Origin: SG8-41 sp036555615
GTDB lineage: Bacteria > Pseudomonadota > Gammaproteobacteria > Burkholderiales > SG8-41
DNA length: 64,000 nt
Direction of reading: 5' to 3'
Assembly: GCA_036555615.1 (NCBI GenBank)
Contig: DATBKZ010000006.1
Coordinates: 1-64,000, forward strand
A program made the position numbers and the translations under genes. The notes under the pieces are model-generated. The model worked only from the letters and a program-made list of their open reading frames with translations, searched no databases and had not been told where the DNA came from. Positions 17,978 to 26,323 of this stretch are shown here, in pieces. Within the stretch, counting starts at the first letter, position 1. Each line of letters opens with the position of its first letter.

Positions 17978-18005
17978 ATTATAGGGCCGCTGTACCAGGA
18001 ATCAA
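17978..18005 (-). promoter_or_regulatory. Sigma-70-like promoter of the decarboxylase gene
   Basis: On the minus strand TTGATT, a 16-nt spacer, then TATAAT, a perfect -10. The predicted start near 17971 gives a leader of about 130 nt. Confidence 0.65.
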
Positions 18006-18076
18006 GAGATTTTTCGCGTTTTCTGGAAAATTCTTCTGCCGCGCGTGCGCGTGACGCAACAGCCAGCCGAGGACGA

Positions 18077-18196
18077 GTGACTCGTTGCTCGTTACTCGCA
18101 TTCCATTTCGCCAGCCTCCACGGACGGAGTCCTCGACACTGCGGGCTATCAGCGGCGCTCGCTGAACGCGAAACGAAGAACGAGGAGCGAGGGACG
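18077..18196. repeat. Degenerate heptamer tracts in the decarboxylase-dcd gap
   Basis: The 358-nt gap 17840-18197 has no convincing gene. It contains the decarboxylase promoter and leader, then GTGACTC-GTTGCTC-GTTACTC at 18077-18097, and a second heptameric stretch of degenerate GAACGAG-like units at about 18163-18194 that ends against the dcd stop. Confidence 0.5.
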
Positions 18197-18197
18197 G

Positions 18198-18770
18198 TCA
18201 GACTTTTGGGGGCGTCACCCCGCGCTGCCCCTGGTACTTCCCGCGACGGTCCTTGTAGGAGGTCTCGCAGATGTCGTCAGGCTGTGCTTCCAGGAAGATC
18301 ACCTGGGCGACCCCCTCGTTGGCGTAAATCTTGGCGGGAAGCGGCGTGGTGTTCGAGAACTCGAGGGTGACGTAGCCCTCCCACTCCGGCTCCAGCGGCG
18401 TCACGTTGACGATGATGCCGCAGCGGGCGTAGGTCGACTTTCCGAGGCAGGCCACCAGCACGTTGCGCGGGATGCGGAAGTACTCCACCGTCCGGGTGAG
18501 GGCGAAGGAATTGGGGGGGATGATGCAGACATCGCCCTTGACGTCCACGAACGAGTTCGGGTCGAAGTTCTTGGGGTCGACGATGGTGGTATTGATGTTG
18601 GTGAAGAGCTTGAATTCGTCGGAGCAGCGGATGTCGTAGCCGTAGCTCGAAGTGCCGTAGGACACCACCTTGCGGCCGTTCACTTCCTTGATCTGATTGG
18701 GCTCGAACGGCTCGATCATGCGCTTCTCGAGCGCCATGCGCCGGATCCAGCGGTCGGATTTGATGGACAT
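18198..18770 (-). CDS. dcd: dCTP deaminase
   Basis: Deaminates dCTP to dUTP, feeding dUMP to thymidylate synthase, whose gene lies 2 kb away. The 190-aa protein matches the family end to end: SDRWIRRMA start, YDIRCSDEF, the catalytic Glu in GYVTLEFSNTTPLPAKIY, and GKSTYARCGI. The tail GKYQGQRGVTPPKV is the nucleotide lid. The DNA just upstream of the start is a heptamer array rather than a recognisable promoter. Confidence 0.96.
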   Translation of the reverse strand: MSIKSDRWIRRMALEKRMIEPFEPNQIKEVNGRKVVSYGTSSYGYDIRCSDEFKLFTNINTTIVDPKNFDPNSFVDVKGDVCIIPPNSFALTRTVEYFRIPRNVLVACLGKSTYARCGIIVNVTPLEPEWEGYVTLEFSNTTPLPAKIYANEGVAQVIFLEAQPDDICETSYKDRRGKYQGQRGVTPPKV

Positions 18771-18773
18771 ATC

Positions 18774-18808
18774 AGGATTGAGGATCGAGGATTGAGGATT
18801 GAGGGTCG
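18774..18808 (-). repeat. Heptanucleotide tandem array, five AGGATTG units
   Basis: Five consecutive 7-nt units on the plus strand: AGGATTG, AGGATCG, AGGATTG, AGGATTG, AGGGTCG. The array begins 3 nt before the dcd start codon. Confidence 0.85.
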
Positions 18809-18857
18809 AGTTTAACCCAGGGAAAGGCTATCTTCCCCGAATCCTGGATCGTGAATG

Positions 18858-19946
18858 CTAGGTGTTTTGGATGACGATCTTCGGGAACGCCGCCGTGTGG
18901 TCCTGCGCCTTCTCGGCGATCTTTACCGCGACCCGGCGCGCAATCTGCCTGTAGATTGCGGCAACGCGCCCGTCGGGATCGGAAACCATCGTCGGCTTGC
19001 CGGAGTCGGCCTGCTCGCGGATGGCCGGGTCGAGGGGCAGCGCGCCCAGCAGCTCGACATCGTAGTCCTTCCCCATCCGCTCCCCGCCGCCCGCGCCGAA
19101 GATCCGCTCCTCATGTCCGCATTTCGGGCAGATATAGAGCGACATGTTCTCGACGATGCCGAGGATCGGGATACCGACCTTCTCGAACATCTTGAGCCCC
19201 TTGCGGGCATCGATCAGCGCAATGTCCTGCGGCGTGGTGACGATGATCGCGCCGGTCACCGGCACGCGTTGCGCGAGCGTCAGCTGGATGTCGCCGGTCC
19301 CGGGCGGCAGGTCCACCACCAGGTAATCGACGTCCCGCCACTTGGTCTCGTTGAGAAGCTGCTCCAGCGCCTGGGTGACCATCGGCCCACGCCACACCAT
19401 CGGCGTATCCGGATCGATGAGGAACCCGATGGACATGGACTGGATGCCGTGCCCCTCCATCGGCTCGAGGTGTTTTCCGTCGCGGGATTCCGGCCGCCCG
19501 CGAATGCCCAGCATGATCGGCTGCGAGGGGCCATAGATGTCGGCGTCGAGCACGCCGACCTGGGCGCCTTCGGCCGCAAGCGCGAGCGCCAGGTTGACCG
19601 CCGTGGTGCTCTTGCCCACCCCGCCCTTGCCGGAGGCGACGGCGATGATGTTCTTGATGCCCGGAACGAGCTTGACCCCGCGTTGCACGGCGTGGGAGAC
19701 GATCTTCATCTGCGCGTTCACCGCAACGCTTCCCACGCCCGGGAGCGACTTGAGCGCCCGGGTGACCTCCTGCCGGATCGGTTCGAGCTGGCTCTTCCCG
19801 GGATAGCCCAGCAGGATTTCCACTGCGACGTTGTTGCTGTCAACCTTGACGCTGCGAACCGACTTCGTGCTGACGTAGTCCTTGCGCGTGTTGGGGTCAA
19901 TCAGCTTCTTCAGGGCGTCCTGAACCTGCTGTTCCGTGACTGCCAT
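18858..19946 (-). CDS. apbC: Mrp/ApbC iron-sulfur cluster carrier ATPase
   Basis: Cytosolic P-loop ATPase that binds and transfers [4Fe-4S] clusters to apo-enzymes. The 362 aa hold an N-terminal MIP18/DUF59 domain (about 1-85), a deviant Walker A GKGGVGKST near residue 105, the switch DADIYGPSQP, and the cluster-binding CPKC pair near 275. Divergent placement from metG is a common arrangement in proteobacteria. Confidence 0.94.
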   Translation of the reverse strand: MAVTEQQVQDALKKLIDPNTRKDYVSTKSVRSVKVDSNNVAVEILLGYPGKSQLEPIRQEVTRALKSLPGVGSVAVNAQMKIVSHAVQRGVKLVPGIKNIIAVASGKGGVGKSTTAVNLALALAAEGAQVGVLDADIYGPSQPIMLGIRGRPESRDGKHLEPMEGHGIQSMSIGFLIDPDTPMVWRGPMVTQALEQLLNETKWRDVDYLVVDLPPGTGDIQLTLAQRVPVTGAIIVTTPQDIALIDARKGLKMFEKVGIPILGIVENMSLYICPKCGHEERIFGAGGGERMGKDYDVELLGALPLDPAIREQADSGKPTMVSDPDGRVAAIYRQIARRVAVKIAEKAQDHTAAFPKIVIQNT

Positions 19947-20165
19947 GGAATGCCTCGTTCAAGGTGTAGGGCGCGATTCTATTCCGGTTCCAACCACTTT
20001 CGCTAACAGGACTATTCCGCGCCGAAGCCAGCGCACGCGCCCTCCGCGCGCCGTGCAAATTGAGTCGGAGCGCAACCCGGGCGCCATGGCAGCGGCTTGC
20101 CAATTCAGCGCCTGCCGGGACGTGAGATAACGCATGCATTTTCGCGGCTAACCCTTCAACTTTGC

Positions 20166-20171
20166 TACAAT
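20166..20171 (+). promoter_or_regulatory. Likely -10 element of metG
   Basis: TACAAT with a TG dinucleotide in the extended -10 zone (TTTGCTACAAT), 28 nt before the metG ATG. No good -35 is visible. The 252-nt apbC-metG gap holds nothing else I can support. Confidence 0.4.
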
Positions 20172-20198
20172 TTCAGGCATTAAGTCTTAACGATAAAA

Positions 20199-22277
20199 AT
20201 GCGTCAACGCCATCTCTTTGTCACCACGGCCCTGCCCTACGCGAACGGGCCGTTTCATATCGGCCACATCATGGAGTACATCCAGGCCGACATCTGGGTG
20301 CGATTCCAGCGCATGCAGGGCCACACCGTGCATTTCATCGGCGCCGACGACGCGCACGGCGCGCCCATCATGCTCGCGGCCGAAAAGGCGGGGAAGACAC
20401 CTGAAGCGTTCATCAACGAGATCGCCAAGGGCCGTAAGCGCTATCTCGACGGCTTTCATATCAAGCACGACAACTGGCATTCGACGCACTCGAAGGAGAA
20501 TACCGAGCTGTCGCAGGACCTGTATCGCAGGCTGAAGGCAAAGGAGCTCATCTACACGAAGCCCATCGAGCAGTTCTACGACCCGGTGAAGGGGATGTTC
20601 CTCGCCGACCGCTATATCAAGGGCGAGTGCCCGAACTGCGGCGCGAAGGACCAGTACGGGGACGCCTGCGAGAACTGCAGCTCGGTCTATTCGCCCACGA
20701 AGCTGAAGAATCCCTACTCGGTGCTTTCCGGCGCGACACCGGTGATGAAGTCGTCCGGGCATCACTTCTTCAGGCTTTCCGATCCGAAGTGCAAAGAATT
20801 CCTCCGCGACTGGATTAACAAGCCGGGTAGGCTCCAGCCACAGGTCGCCAACAAGGCGAAAGAATGGCTGGAGGGCAAGGACGACAAGTCGCTCGCCGAC
20901 TGGGACATCTCGCGCGACCCGCCCTACTTTGGAATTCGAATTCCGGACATCCAGGAAGAGAAGTACCTGTATGTCTGGCTCGACGCTCCAGTCGGCTATT
21001 TCGCGAGCCTGAAGCAGTACTGCGAAGGCAAAGGCCTCGACTTCGCCGCAATGGTGAAACCCGGCAGCGGCACCGAGATGATCCACTTCATCGGCAAGGA
21101 CATCATCTACTTCCATACGTTGTTCTGGCCGGCGATGCTCGAGTTCTCCGGTGCCTACAAGACGCCCGACCAGATCAACGTTCACGGCTTCATCGGCGTG
21201 TCGGGCGAAAAGATGTCCAAGTCGCGTGGCACCGGCATCGATCCCCTGCGCTACCTCGAGCTCGGCATGAATCCCGAGTGGCTGCGCTATTACATCGCCG
21301 CCAAGCTGAACGCCAACGTCGAGGACCTGGATTTCAACCCAGACGACTTCATTGCGCGTGTCAACAGCGATCTGATCGGGAAATACGTCAATATCGCCAG
21401 CCGCGCCGCGGGCTTCGTCACGAAGTTGTTTGACGGAAAGCTCTACAAGTTTCAAGGGGACAAAGTCATGCCCCAAGCCAGCTCCACTGTTGCCATAAGC
21501 GCGGAGGAGTTGATTGCCGAAGCATACGCGGGCCGTGAATTCGGGAAGGTAGTGCGAGAGGTAATGCGGCTTGCGGATTATGCGAACCAGCGATTCGACC
21601 AGCGGAAGCCATGGGAACTGGCACAAGGCGCCGCCCACGAACGGGAACAACTGCACCAGACATGCACCGACGCCTTGGATGCGTTTTTCGTGATGACCGT
21701 GTACCTCGCACCGGTCATTCCCGCGCTCGCATCGAGGGTGGCGCGCGAGCTTTTCGGGCTGGATCGCGACCTCGAGTTTGAGGACCGCAATATTCGTCCG
21801 GAGCGGATCCGCCCCTACAAGCACCTCATGACCCGCGTCGAGGAGAAGCAGCTCGATGCGCTGTTCGACGTTGATAGGAAGATTCCCATGGCATCTACCC
21901 CCCCATCCCAACCTTCCCCCGCAAGGGGGGAAGGAGCAATCGGTGGCGCGCCGCAAATCACGATCGACGATTTCAACAAGCTCGATCTGCGGATCGCCAG
22001 AATCGTGGCAGCGGACTCAGTGGCGGGCGCGGACAAGTTGCTAAAGCTCACGCTCGACGCCGGAACCGGAACTATGACCGTTTTCGCGGGAATCAAGAGC
22101 GCCTATGATCCAGAAAGGCTCACGGGACGGCTCACGGTAGTCGTTGCCAACCTCGCGCCGCGCAAGATGAAATTCGGGATTTCGGAAGGCATGGTGCTCG
22201 CGGCATCGGGCGACGGTCCCGGCATATATTTGCTCTCCCCGGATTCGGGCGCCCAACCCGGCATGCGCGTCAAGTAG
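20199..22277 (+). CDS. metG: Methionyl-tRNA synthetase
   Basis: Class I synthetase charging tRNA-Met; 692 aa. HIGH-type motif PFHIGH near residue 19, four zinc cysteines (CPNCGAKDQYGDACENC), KMSKS at SGEKMSKSRG, anticodon-binding helices, and a C-terminal tRNA-binding OB fold starting at ITIDDFNKLDLRIARIV. Between the anticodon-binding domain and the OB domain sits an unusual low-complexity linker (TPPSQPSPARGEGAIGG) encoded by a GC-rich palindromic element in frame. The next gene starts on the base after the stop codon. Confidence 0.97.
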   Translation: MRQRHLFVTTALPYANGPFHIGHIMEYIQADIWVRFQRMQGHTVHFIGADDAHGAPIMLAAEKAGKTPEAFINEIAKGRKRYLDGFHIKHDNWHSTHSKENTELSQDLYRRLKAKELIYTKPIEQFYDPVKGMFLADRYIKGECPNCGAKDQYGDACENCSSVYSPTKLKNPYSVLSGATPVMKSSGHHFFRLSDPKCKEFLRDWINKPGRLQPQVANKAKEWLEGKDDKSLADWDISRDPPYFGIRIPDIQEEKYLYVWLDAPVGYFASLKQYCEGKGLDFAAMVKPGSGTEMIHFIGKDIIYFHTLFWPAMLEFSGAYKTPDQINVHGFIGVSGEKMSKSRGTGIDPLRYLELGMNPEWLRYYIAAKLNANVEDLDFNPDDFIARVNSDLIGKYVNIASRAAGFVTKLFDGKLYKFQGDKVMPQASSTVAISAEELIAEAYAGREFGKVVREVMRLADYANQRFDQRKPWELAQGAAHEREQLHQTCTDALDAFFVMTVYLAPVIPALASRVARELFGLDRDLEFEDRNIRPERIRPYKHLMTRVEEKQLDALFDVDRKIPMASTPPSQPSPARGEGAIGGAPQITIDDFNKLDLRIARIVAADSVAGADKLLKLTLDAGTGTMTVFAGIKSAYDPERLTGRLTVVVANLAPRKMKFGISEGMVLAASGDGPGIYLLSPDSGAQPGMRVK
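21896..21939. repeat. REP-like palindrome inside the metG linker
   Basis: CCTTCCCCC-GCAA-GGGGGGAAGG core at 21912-21934, preceded by a C-rich CCCCCATCCCAA tract. The same design in opposite orientation occurs at 51186-51222. It adds about 15 residues to MetG without breaking the frame. Confidence 0.75.
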
Positions 22278-23471
22278 ATGCAGACCGCGATCAACCGCAC
22301 ATTCATCTGCAGCGTCGTGTTTCTCGACGTCGTCGAGTACTCGCGCAAGCCCGTCGCCGAGCAGATCTATTTCAAGGAGCGATTGAACACGCTGCTGACG
22401 GAAGCCCTGGCGACCGTCGCACCCAACGACCGCATCATCCTCGACACGGGCGACGGCGCGGCGCTGTCCTTCCTCGGCGACCCGGAGGATGCCCTCTACG
22501 TGAGCCTTACGCTGCGCGAGGCGCTGCAGAGGCCGCAGCCGCCCGGGCCGGAGCTGAAGATCCGCCTCGGCATCAACCTCGGGCCGGTGCGCCTGGTGAA
22601 GGACATCAACGGCCAGCCCAATATCATCGGCGACGGCATCAACGTGGCGCAGCGCGTGATGGGCTTCTCCCATCCCGGGCAGATCTTGGTGTCGCGCTCC
22701 TTCTACGAAGTCGTGTCCTGCCTGTCCGAGGGATACGGGCGGCTGTTTCGTTACGAGGGCTCGCGCACGGACAAGCACGTGCGCGAGCACGAGATCTATA
22801 CCGTTCAGGCGACTACCGCCTCGCTGCAGCGCGACGGATCCGCTGCGCCGCGGAGCGGGCCGGCCGGAACGGGCGCACGGGTGCTCGACAAGCTGTCGCA
22901 CACGGCGGCGGAGGTCGGTGACAACCTGCGCCGCAAGCCGCGGCTCAGCACCGCGCTCACAGTGGTGGGCATACTCGGCGTTGCGGTGGGATTGCGGCTC
23001 GCCCGAGAGCCTGCTGCGGCGCCGGTGCCGCCGGAGCGTGCTCCGGCCCGGGCCACGACGGCGCCAACTCGTGCTCCCGCGGCAGCAGCGACTCCCGCCA
23101 GAAAGGCAGAGACGCCAAGCAAGACTGCCAAAGCCCCCGCGCGGACGGCTGCTGCCCCCGCGAGGTCCCTGCCGGCGACCCCGGCCGCGCGCGCACCCAC
23201 CGCCGCTGTCGTGAACGAGGAGTCGCTTGCGACTCCGGAAGTCGTGGCTTCGGCGCCGGCGCCGGGGACGATCAACTTCGCGATTTCGCCCTGGGGCGAA
23301 GTCCATATCAACGGCAGAAAGCACGGCATTTCACCGCCCCTGCGCAGCGTCGACCTCGCGCCCGGCCGGCACCGGATCGAGATCCGCAACGCCAATTTCC
23401 CGCCGCATGTCGAGGTTGTGGACGTCAGGTCGGGCGGCCGGATTAGAATTAGGCACAAGTTCCAGAACTAG
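22278..23471 (+). CDS. Class III adenylate/guanylate cyclase-type protein with membrane segment and PEGA domain
   Basis: 397 aa. Residues 8-175 are a class III nucleotide cyclase homology domain: FLDVVEYS and TGDGAALSF supply the two metal Asp residues, and GDGINVAQRV supplies the transition-state Asn and Arg. The Lys usually found just before the second metal motif (K-T-x-GD) is Leu, so substrate choice is unclear. A membrane helix lies near 230-246, then an Ala/Pro/Lys-rich linker and a PEGA domain at about 330-397 (GEVHINGRKHGISPP). The PEGA domain would be periplasmic and may contact envelope polymers. The ATG directly follows the metG stop. Confidence 0.82.
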   Translation: MQTAINRTFICSVVFLDVVEYSRKPVAEQIYFKERLNTLLTEALATVAPNDRIILDTGDGAALSFLGDPEDALYVSLTLREALQRPQPPGPELKIRLGINLGPVRLVKDINGQPNIIGDGINVAQRVMGFSHPGQILVSRSFYEVVSCLSEGYGRLFRYEGSRTDKHVREHEIYTVQATTASLQRDGSAAPRSGPAGTGARVLDKLSHTAAEVGDNLRRKPRLSTALTVVGILGVAVGLRLAREPAAAPVPPERAPARATTAPTRAPAAAATPARKAETPSKTAKAPARTAAAPARSLPATPAARAPTAAVVNEESLATPEVVASAPAPGTINFAISPWGEVHINGRKHGISPPLRSVDLAPGRHRIEIRNANFPPHVEVVDVRSGGRIRIRHKFQN

Positions 23472-23480
23472 GGGGAGGAA

Positions 23481-23882
23481 ATGGGGCTTTTGCGAACAAT
23501 GCTGGTGGCGGTGATCGCCGCGGCGCTCGCCGGCTGCGAGTCCGCTCCGGTCAAGGCGATTCAGGAGGAATTCCGGAACCTGTTCCAGACGCACAAGGGC
23601 GCGCCCGACCTTGCCAATGGCATCAAGCAGTACGAGGAGGCGAACTATTCCGAGGCGGCGCGCCTGCTGCAATCGAGCCTCAACCAGGGACTCGGCACAG
23701 GCGACCAGGTGAAGGCGCACAAGTACCTTGCGTTCATCCACTGCGTATCGGGCCGCGATCGGCGGTGCCGCGACGAATTCCGCGCCGCGCTCAAGATCGA
23801 TCCCTCATTCGAGCTCGCGGCGAACGAGGCCGGCCATCCAATCTGGGGCCCCGTGTTCCGCACCGTGAAGAGCCAGCAATAG
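23481..23882 (+). CDS. TssQ-like TPR lipoprotein
   Basis: 133 aa. Lipobox LAGC at residues 16-19, so an outer- or inner-membrane lipoprotein. The body has two TPR-like helices (GIKQYEEANYSEAARLLQ) and a conserved-looking HKYLAFIHCVSGR...CRDEF pair of cysteines, ending GHPIWGPVF. This pattern recalls the TssQ-family lipoproteins linked to some type VI secretion systems, but no T6SS gene is in the window, so the assignment is tentative. GGGGGAGGAA is a strong ribosome-binding site. It lies between the cyclase and the kinase and could serve an envelope-signalling set. Confidence 0.65.
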   Translation: MGLLRTMLVAVIAAALAGCESAPVKAIQEEFRNLFQTHKGAPDLANGIKQYEEANYSEAARLLQSSLNQGLGTGDQVKAHKYLAFIHCVSGRDRRCRDEFRAALKIDPSFELAANEAGHPIWGPVFRTVKSQQ

Positions 23883-23994
23883 TGGGGCGACCGGATCGCG
23901 GTGCCGGCCGGACGCATGGATCACGCACAGTGACTCCGATACCCGCCGTGCAACGCACGATCCGCGATTTCCCGGCGCCGGTGCGGTCGGTTCC

Positions 23995-25218
23995 ATGGAT
24001 CAGCGCAAGCTAGGCCGCTACGAGCTCCTCGCCGAGCTCGGCAAGGGCGCGATGGGCATCGTCTATCGCGCCAACGACCCCCTGCTCGACCGGCAGGTCG
24101 CGATCAAGACCGTGAGCATGTCGCTCGATCCGCAGGAGATGGCGGAATACGAGGGGCGCTTCTACCAGGAGGCCAAGGCCGCGGGCAGCCTCAATCATCC
24201 CAACATCGTGACCATCTACGACGTGGGGAAAAGCGGCCATCTCGCCTACATGGCGATGGAATTCCTGCAGGGCGAGGAATTGCGCTCGCTGCTCGCCACC
24301 GGTCAGCCGCTGCCGGTCGAGCGCGCGGTCGAAATCGCGGCTCAGGTGGCGGAAGGTCTTGCGTACGCGCACCAGAACGGCGTCGTGCATCGCGACGTCA
24401 AGCCCGCGAATGTCATGCTCTCCACTACCGGCCGGGTCAAGATCACCGACTTCGGCATCGCCCGGATGCGCTCCGCCGAAGTGCGGACGCAGACCGGCAT
24501 CGTGCTCGGCTCGCCGCGCTACATGTCGCCCGAGCAGGTCGCCGGCAAGCGCGCCGAGCCGCGCTCGGACATCTTCTCGCTGGGCGTGATCCTGCACGAG
24601 ATGCTGACCGGCCGGCCGCCGTTTACCGGCGAGGACGTCACCTCGGTCATGTTCCAGATCATGAACCTGGTGCCGCCGCCGCCCAGCTCGATCAACCCGC
24701 GCGTGCCGGAGGTGCTGGATTTCATCGTCGCGAAGGCGATTGCCAAGCCGCTCGACGACCGCTACGCGAGCGCCGAGGAACTTGCCAAGGATCTGCGCGA
24801 GGTGGCGAAGCAGATCGATACGACCGTCCACACGCTCACGGCTACCCGACCCCCCGTGCGGCCGAAGGTCGACACGGACGCGGCCCAGGCGCTCGCGCAG
24901 TCGCTGCCCGACACGCGCCGCAGCGATGCCGAGGTGACGACGCTGGGCGCGACGCCGTCGCCGGCTCTGGGACTGTCCCGGGCCTTCGATTCCCTGGATG
25001 CCACCATGAGGCTCGCCGTCAATACCGGCATGGCGGAGGCGCTCAAGGAATACTCCGAGAGCGGAAAATACAGGCCGCTCGCCGCCCCCTCCTTGGAGGA
25101 GGGCGCGGTCGTCGGCGCGGTGCGTCGGGAGCTGGGCTGGACGCAGCGTGACAAGATCATTTTTGCCGTGAGCGTGGCGGCCGCCACGATCCTCGGCGCC
25201 ATCATCATCTTTGTCTAA
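23995..25218 (+). CDS. Membrane-anchored Ser/Thr protein kinase (Hanks type)
   Basis: 407 aa. Kinase domain at residues 8-270: glycine loop GKGAMG, VAIK lysine, catalytic HRDVKPAN, DFGIA and SPRYMSPEQ; all key residues are present. A roughly 100-residue juxtamembrane region rich in Thr/Ser follows, then one C-terminal membrane helix near 387-405 ending at the stop. There is no extracellular sensor domain, unlike PASTA kinases. The next ORF overlaps its stop by 8 nt. No cognate phosphatase is visible nearby. Confidence 0.9.
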   Translation: MDQRKLGRYELLAELGKGAMGIVYRANDPLLDRQVAIKTVSMSLDPQEMAEYEGRFYQEAKAAGSLNHPNIVTIYDVGKSGHLAYMAMEFLQGEELRSLLATGQPLPVERAVEIAAQVAEGLAYAHQNGVVHRDVKPANVMLSTTGRVKITDFGIARMRSAEVRTQTGIVLGSPRYMSPEQVAGKRAEPRSDIFSLGVILHEMLTGRPPFTGEDVTSVMFQIMNLVPPPPSSINPRVPEVLDFIVAKAIAKPLDDRYASAEELAKDLREVAKQIDTTVHTLTATRPPVRPKVDTDAAQALAQSLPDTRRSDAEVTTLGATPSPALGLSRAFDSLDATMRLAVNTGMAEALKEYSESGKYRPLAAPSLEEGAVVGAVRRELGWTQRDKIIFAVSVAAATILGAIIIFV

Positions 25219-26323
25219 GATTCACAGCGTCGACGCGCGCGCCGTCGAGATTCCGCTCCGGAAGAATTTCGGCGGCAGCACGTACACCGTCCTCAAGCGC
25301 TGCACGGTGGTGACGCGCCTCACGAGCGACGAGGGGCTGACGGGCGAGGTCTACAACGGCGACAACCGCAGCCACGGGCGCGAGATCGTGCGCCTGATCC
25401 GCGAGGCGCTGGCGCCGCGCGTCACCGGAATGGACGTGCTCGAGGTCGAGCGCGCCTGGCAGGCGATGTTCGAGCTGACCCACACGGGCGCCGACCGCAA
25501 GCTCCTGCTCGAAGCGATCGCGTGCGTGGATTGCGCGCTGTGGGACCTTGTCGGAAGGTCAATGGGAAAAAGCGTCTCGGCCCTGCTCGGCGGTCACCAC
25601 GAGCGGCTGCCCATCATCTCCATCGGCGGCTACTACATGGAAGGCAAGACGCTTGCGGACATCGGGCGCGAGATGGAGCAATACCGCGCCGCCGGGATGG
25701 CGGGCTGCAAGTTCAAGGTCGGCGGTCTCGCGCCGGAAGCGGATGCCGCACGGGTGGATGCGGCGCGCAAGGCTGCGGGCCCGGATTTCAGGCTGGTGGT
25801 CGACGCCAATCGCGGTTGGAACGCGCACGAGGCGATTCGCTTCGCGCGGCTCGTCGAGCCCCTCGACATCGGCTGGTTCGAGGAACCGTGCCACTGGTAC
25901 GACGACGCGGCGCTGATGGCGCGCGTGCGGGCGGCCACGCGCATTCCCGTCACCGCCGGCCAGAGCGAGATCACCAGCCATGGCGTGCGCCGGCTGGTGG
26001 ATGCCGGCGCGGTGGATTTCGTGAACTACGATGCCTCCGAAGGTGGCGGTGTCACCGACTGGCGGCGCGCCGCCGAAATATGCCGCAGCGCCGGGGTGCG
26101 CATGGCGCATCACGAGGAGCCGCAGATCGCGCAGCACCTGCTCGCTGGCGTGCCCCACGGCACCTACGTCGAATGCTTCGCCGACCCCGACCGCGATCCG
26201 ATGTGGCAGGCGCTGTGGGCGAACCGCCCTGCCGTCAGAAACGGCCACCTGGAGGTATCGAAGGACCCCGGCTTCGGCATCGTGCTCGATCGTAGGCTCG
26301 TGGAGAAGTACCGTGTGGCCTAG
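25211..26323 (+). CDS. Enolase-superfamily enzyme, mandelate racemase-like
   Basis: 370 aa, cytosolic sugar-acid dehydratase or racemase type. Residues expected of the mandelate racemase subgroup are visible: KFKVGG (KxK), the metal ligands in VDANRGW, EEP and GQSEIT, and a late HHEEP. The start is TTG, overlapping the kinase stop by 8 nt, followed by SKIHSVDARAVEIPLRK, the usual first strand. Substrate cannot be named; the following dienelactone-hydrolase-like gene overlaps it, suggesting a shared catabolic role. Confidence 0.85.
   Translation: MSKIHSVDARAVEIPLRKNFGGSTYTVLKRCTVVTRLTSDEGLTGEVYNGDNRSHGREIVRLIREALAPRVTGMDVLEVERAWQAMFELTHTGADRKLLLEAIACVDCALWDLVGRSMGKSVSALLGGHHERLPIISIGGYYMEGKTLADIGREMEQYRAAGMAGCKFKVGGLAPEADAARVDAARKAAGPDFRLVVDANRGWNAHEAIRFARLVEPLDIGWFEEPCHWYDDAALMARVRAATRIPVTAGQSEITSHGVRRLVDAGAVDFVNYDASEGGGVTDWRRAAEICRSAGVRMAHHEEPQIAQHLLAGVPHGTYVECFADPDRDPMWQALWANRPAVRNGHLEVSKDPGFGIVLDRRLVEKYRVA

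Noticed and set aside
18774..18808. CRISPR array
   Set aside because: The units are 7 nt, contiguous and without spacers; no cas genes are present.
23481..23882. Type VI secretion locus
   Set aside because: Only a TssQ-like lipoprotein is seen; no TssB/C/K/M or Hcp/VgrG gene lies in the window.
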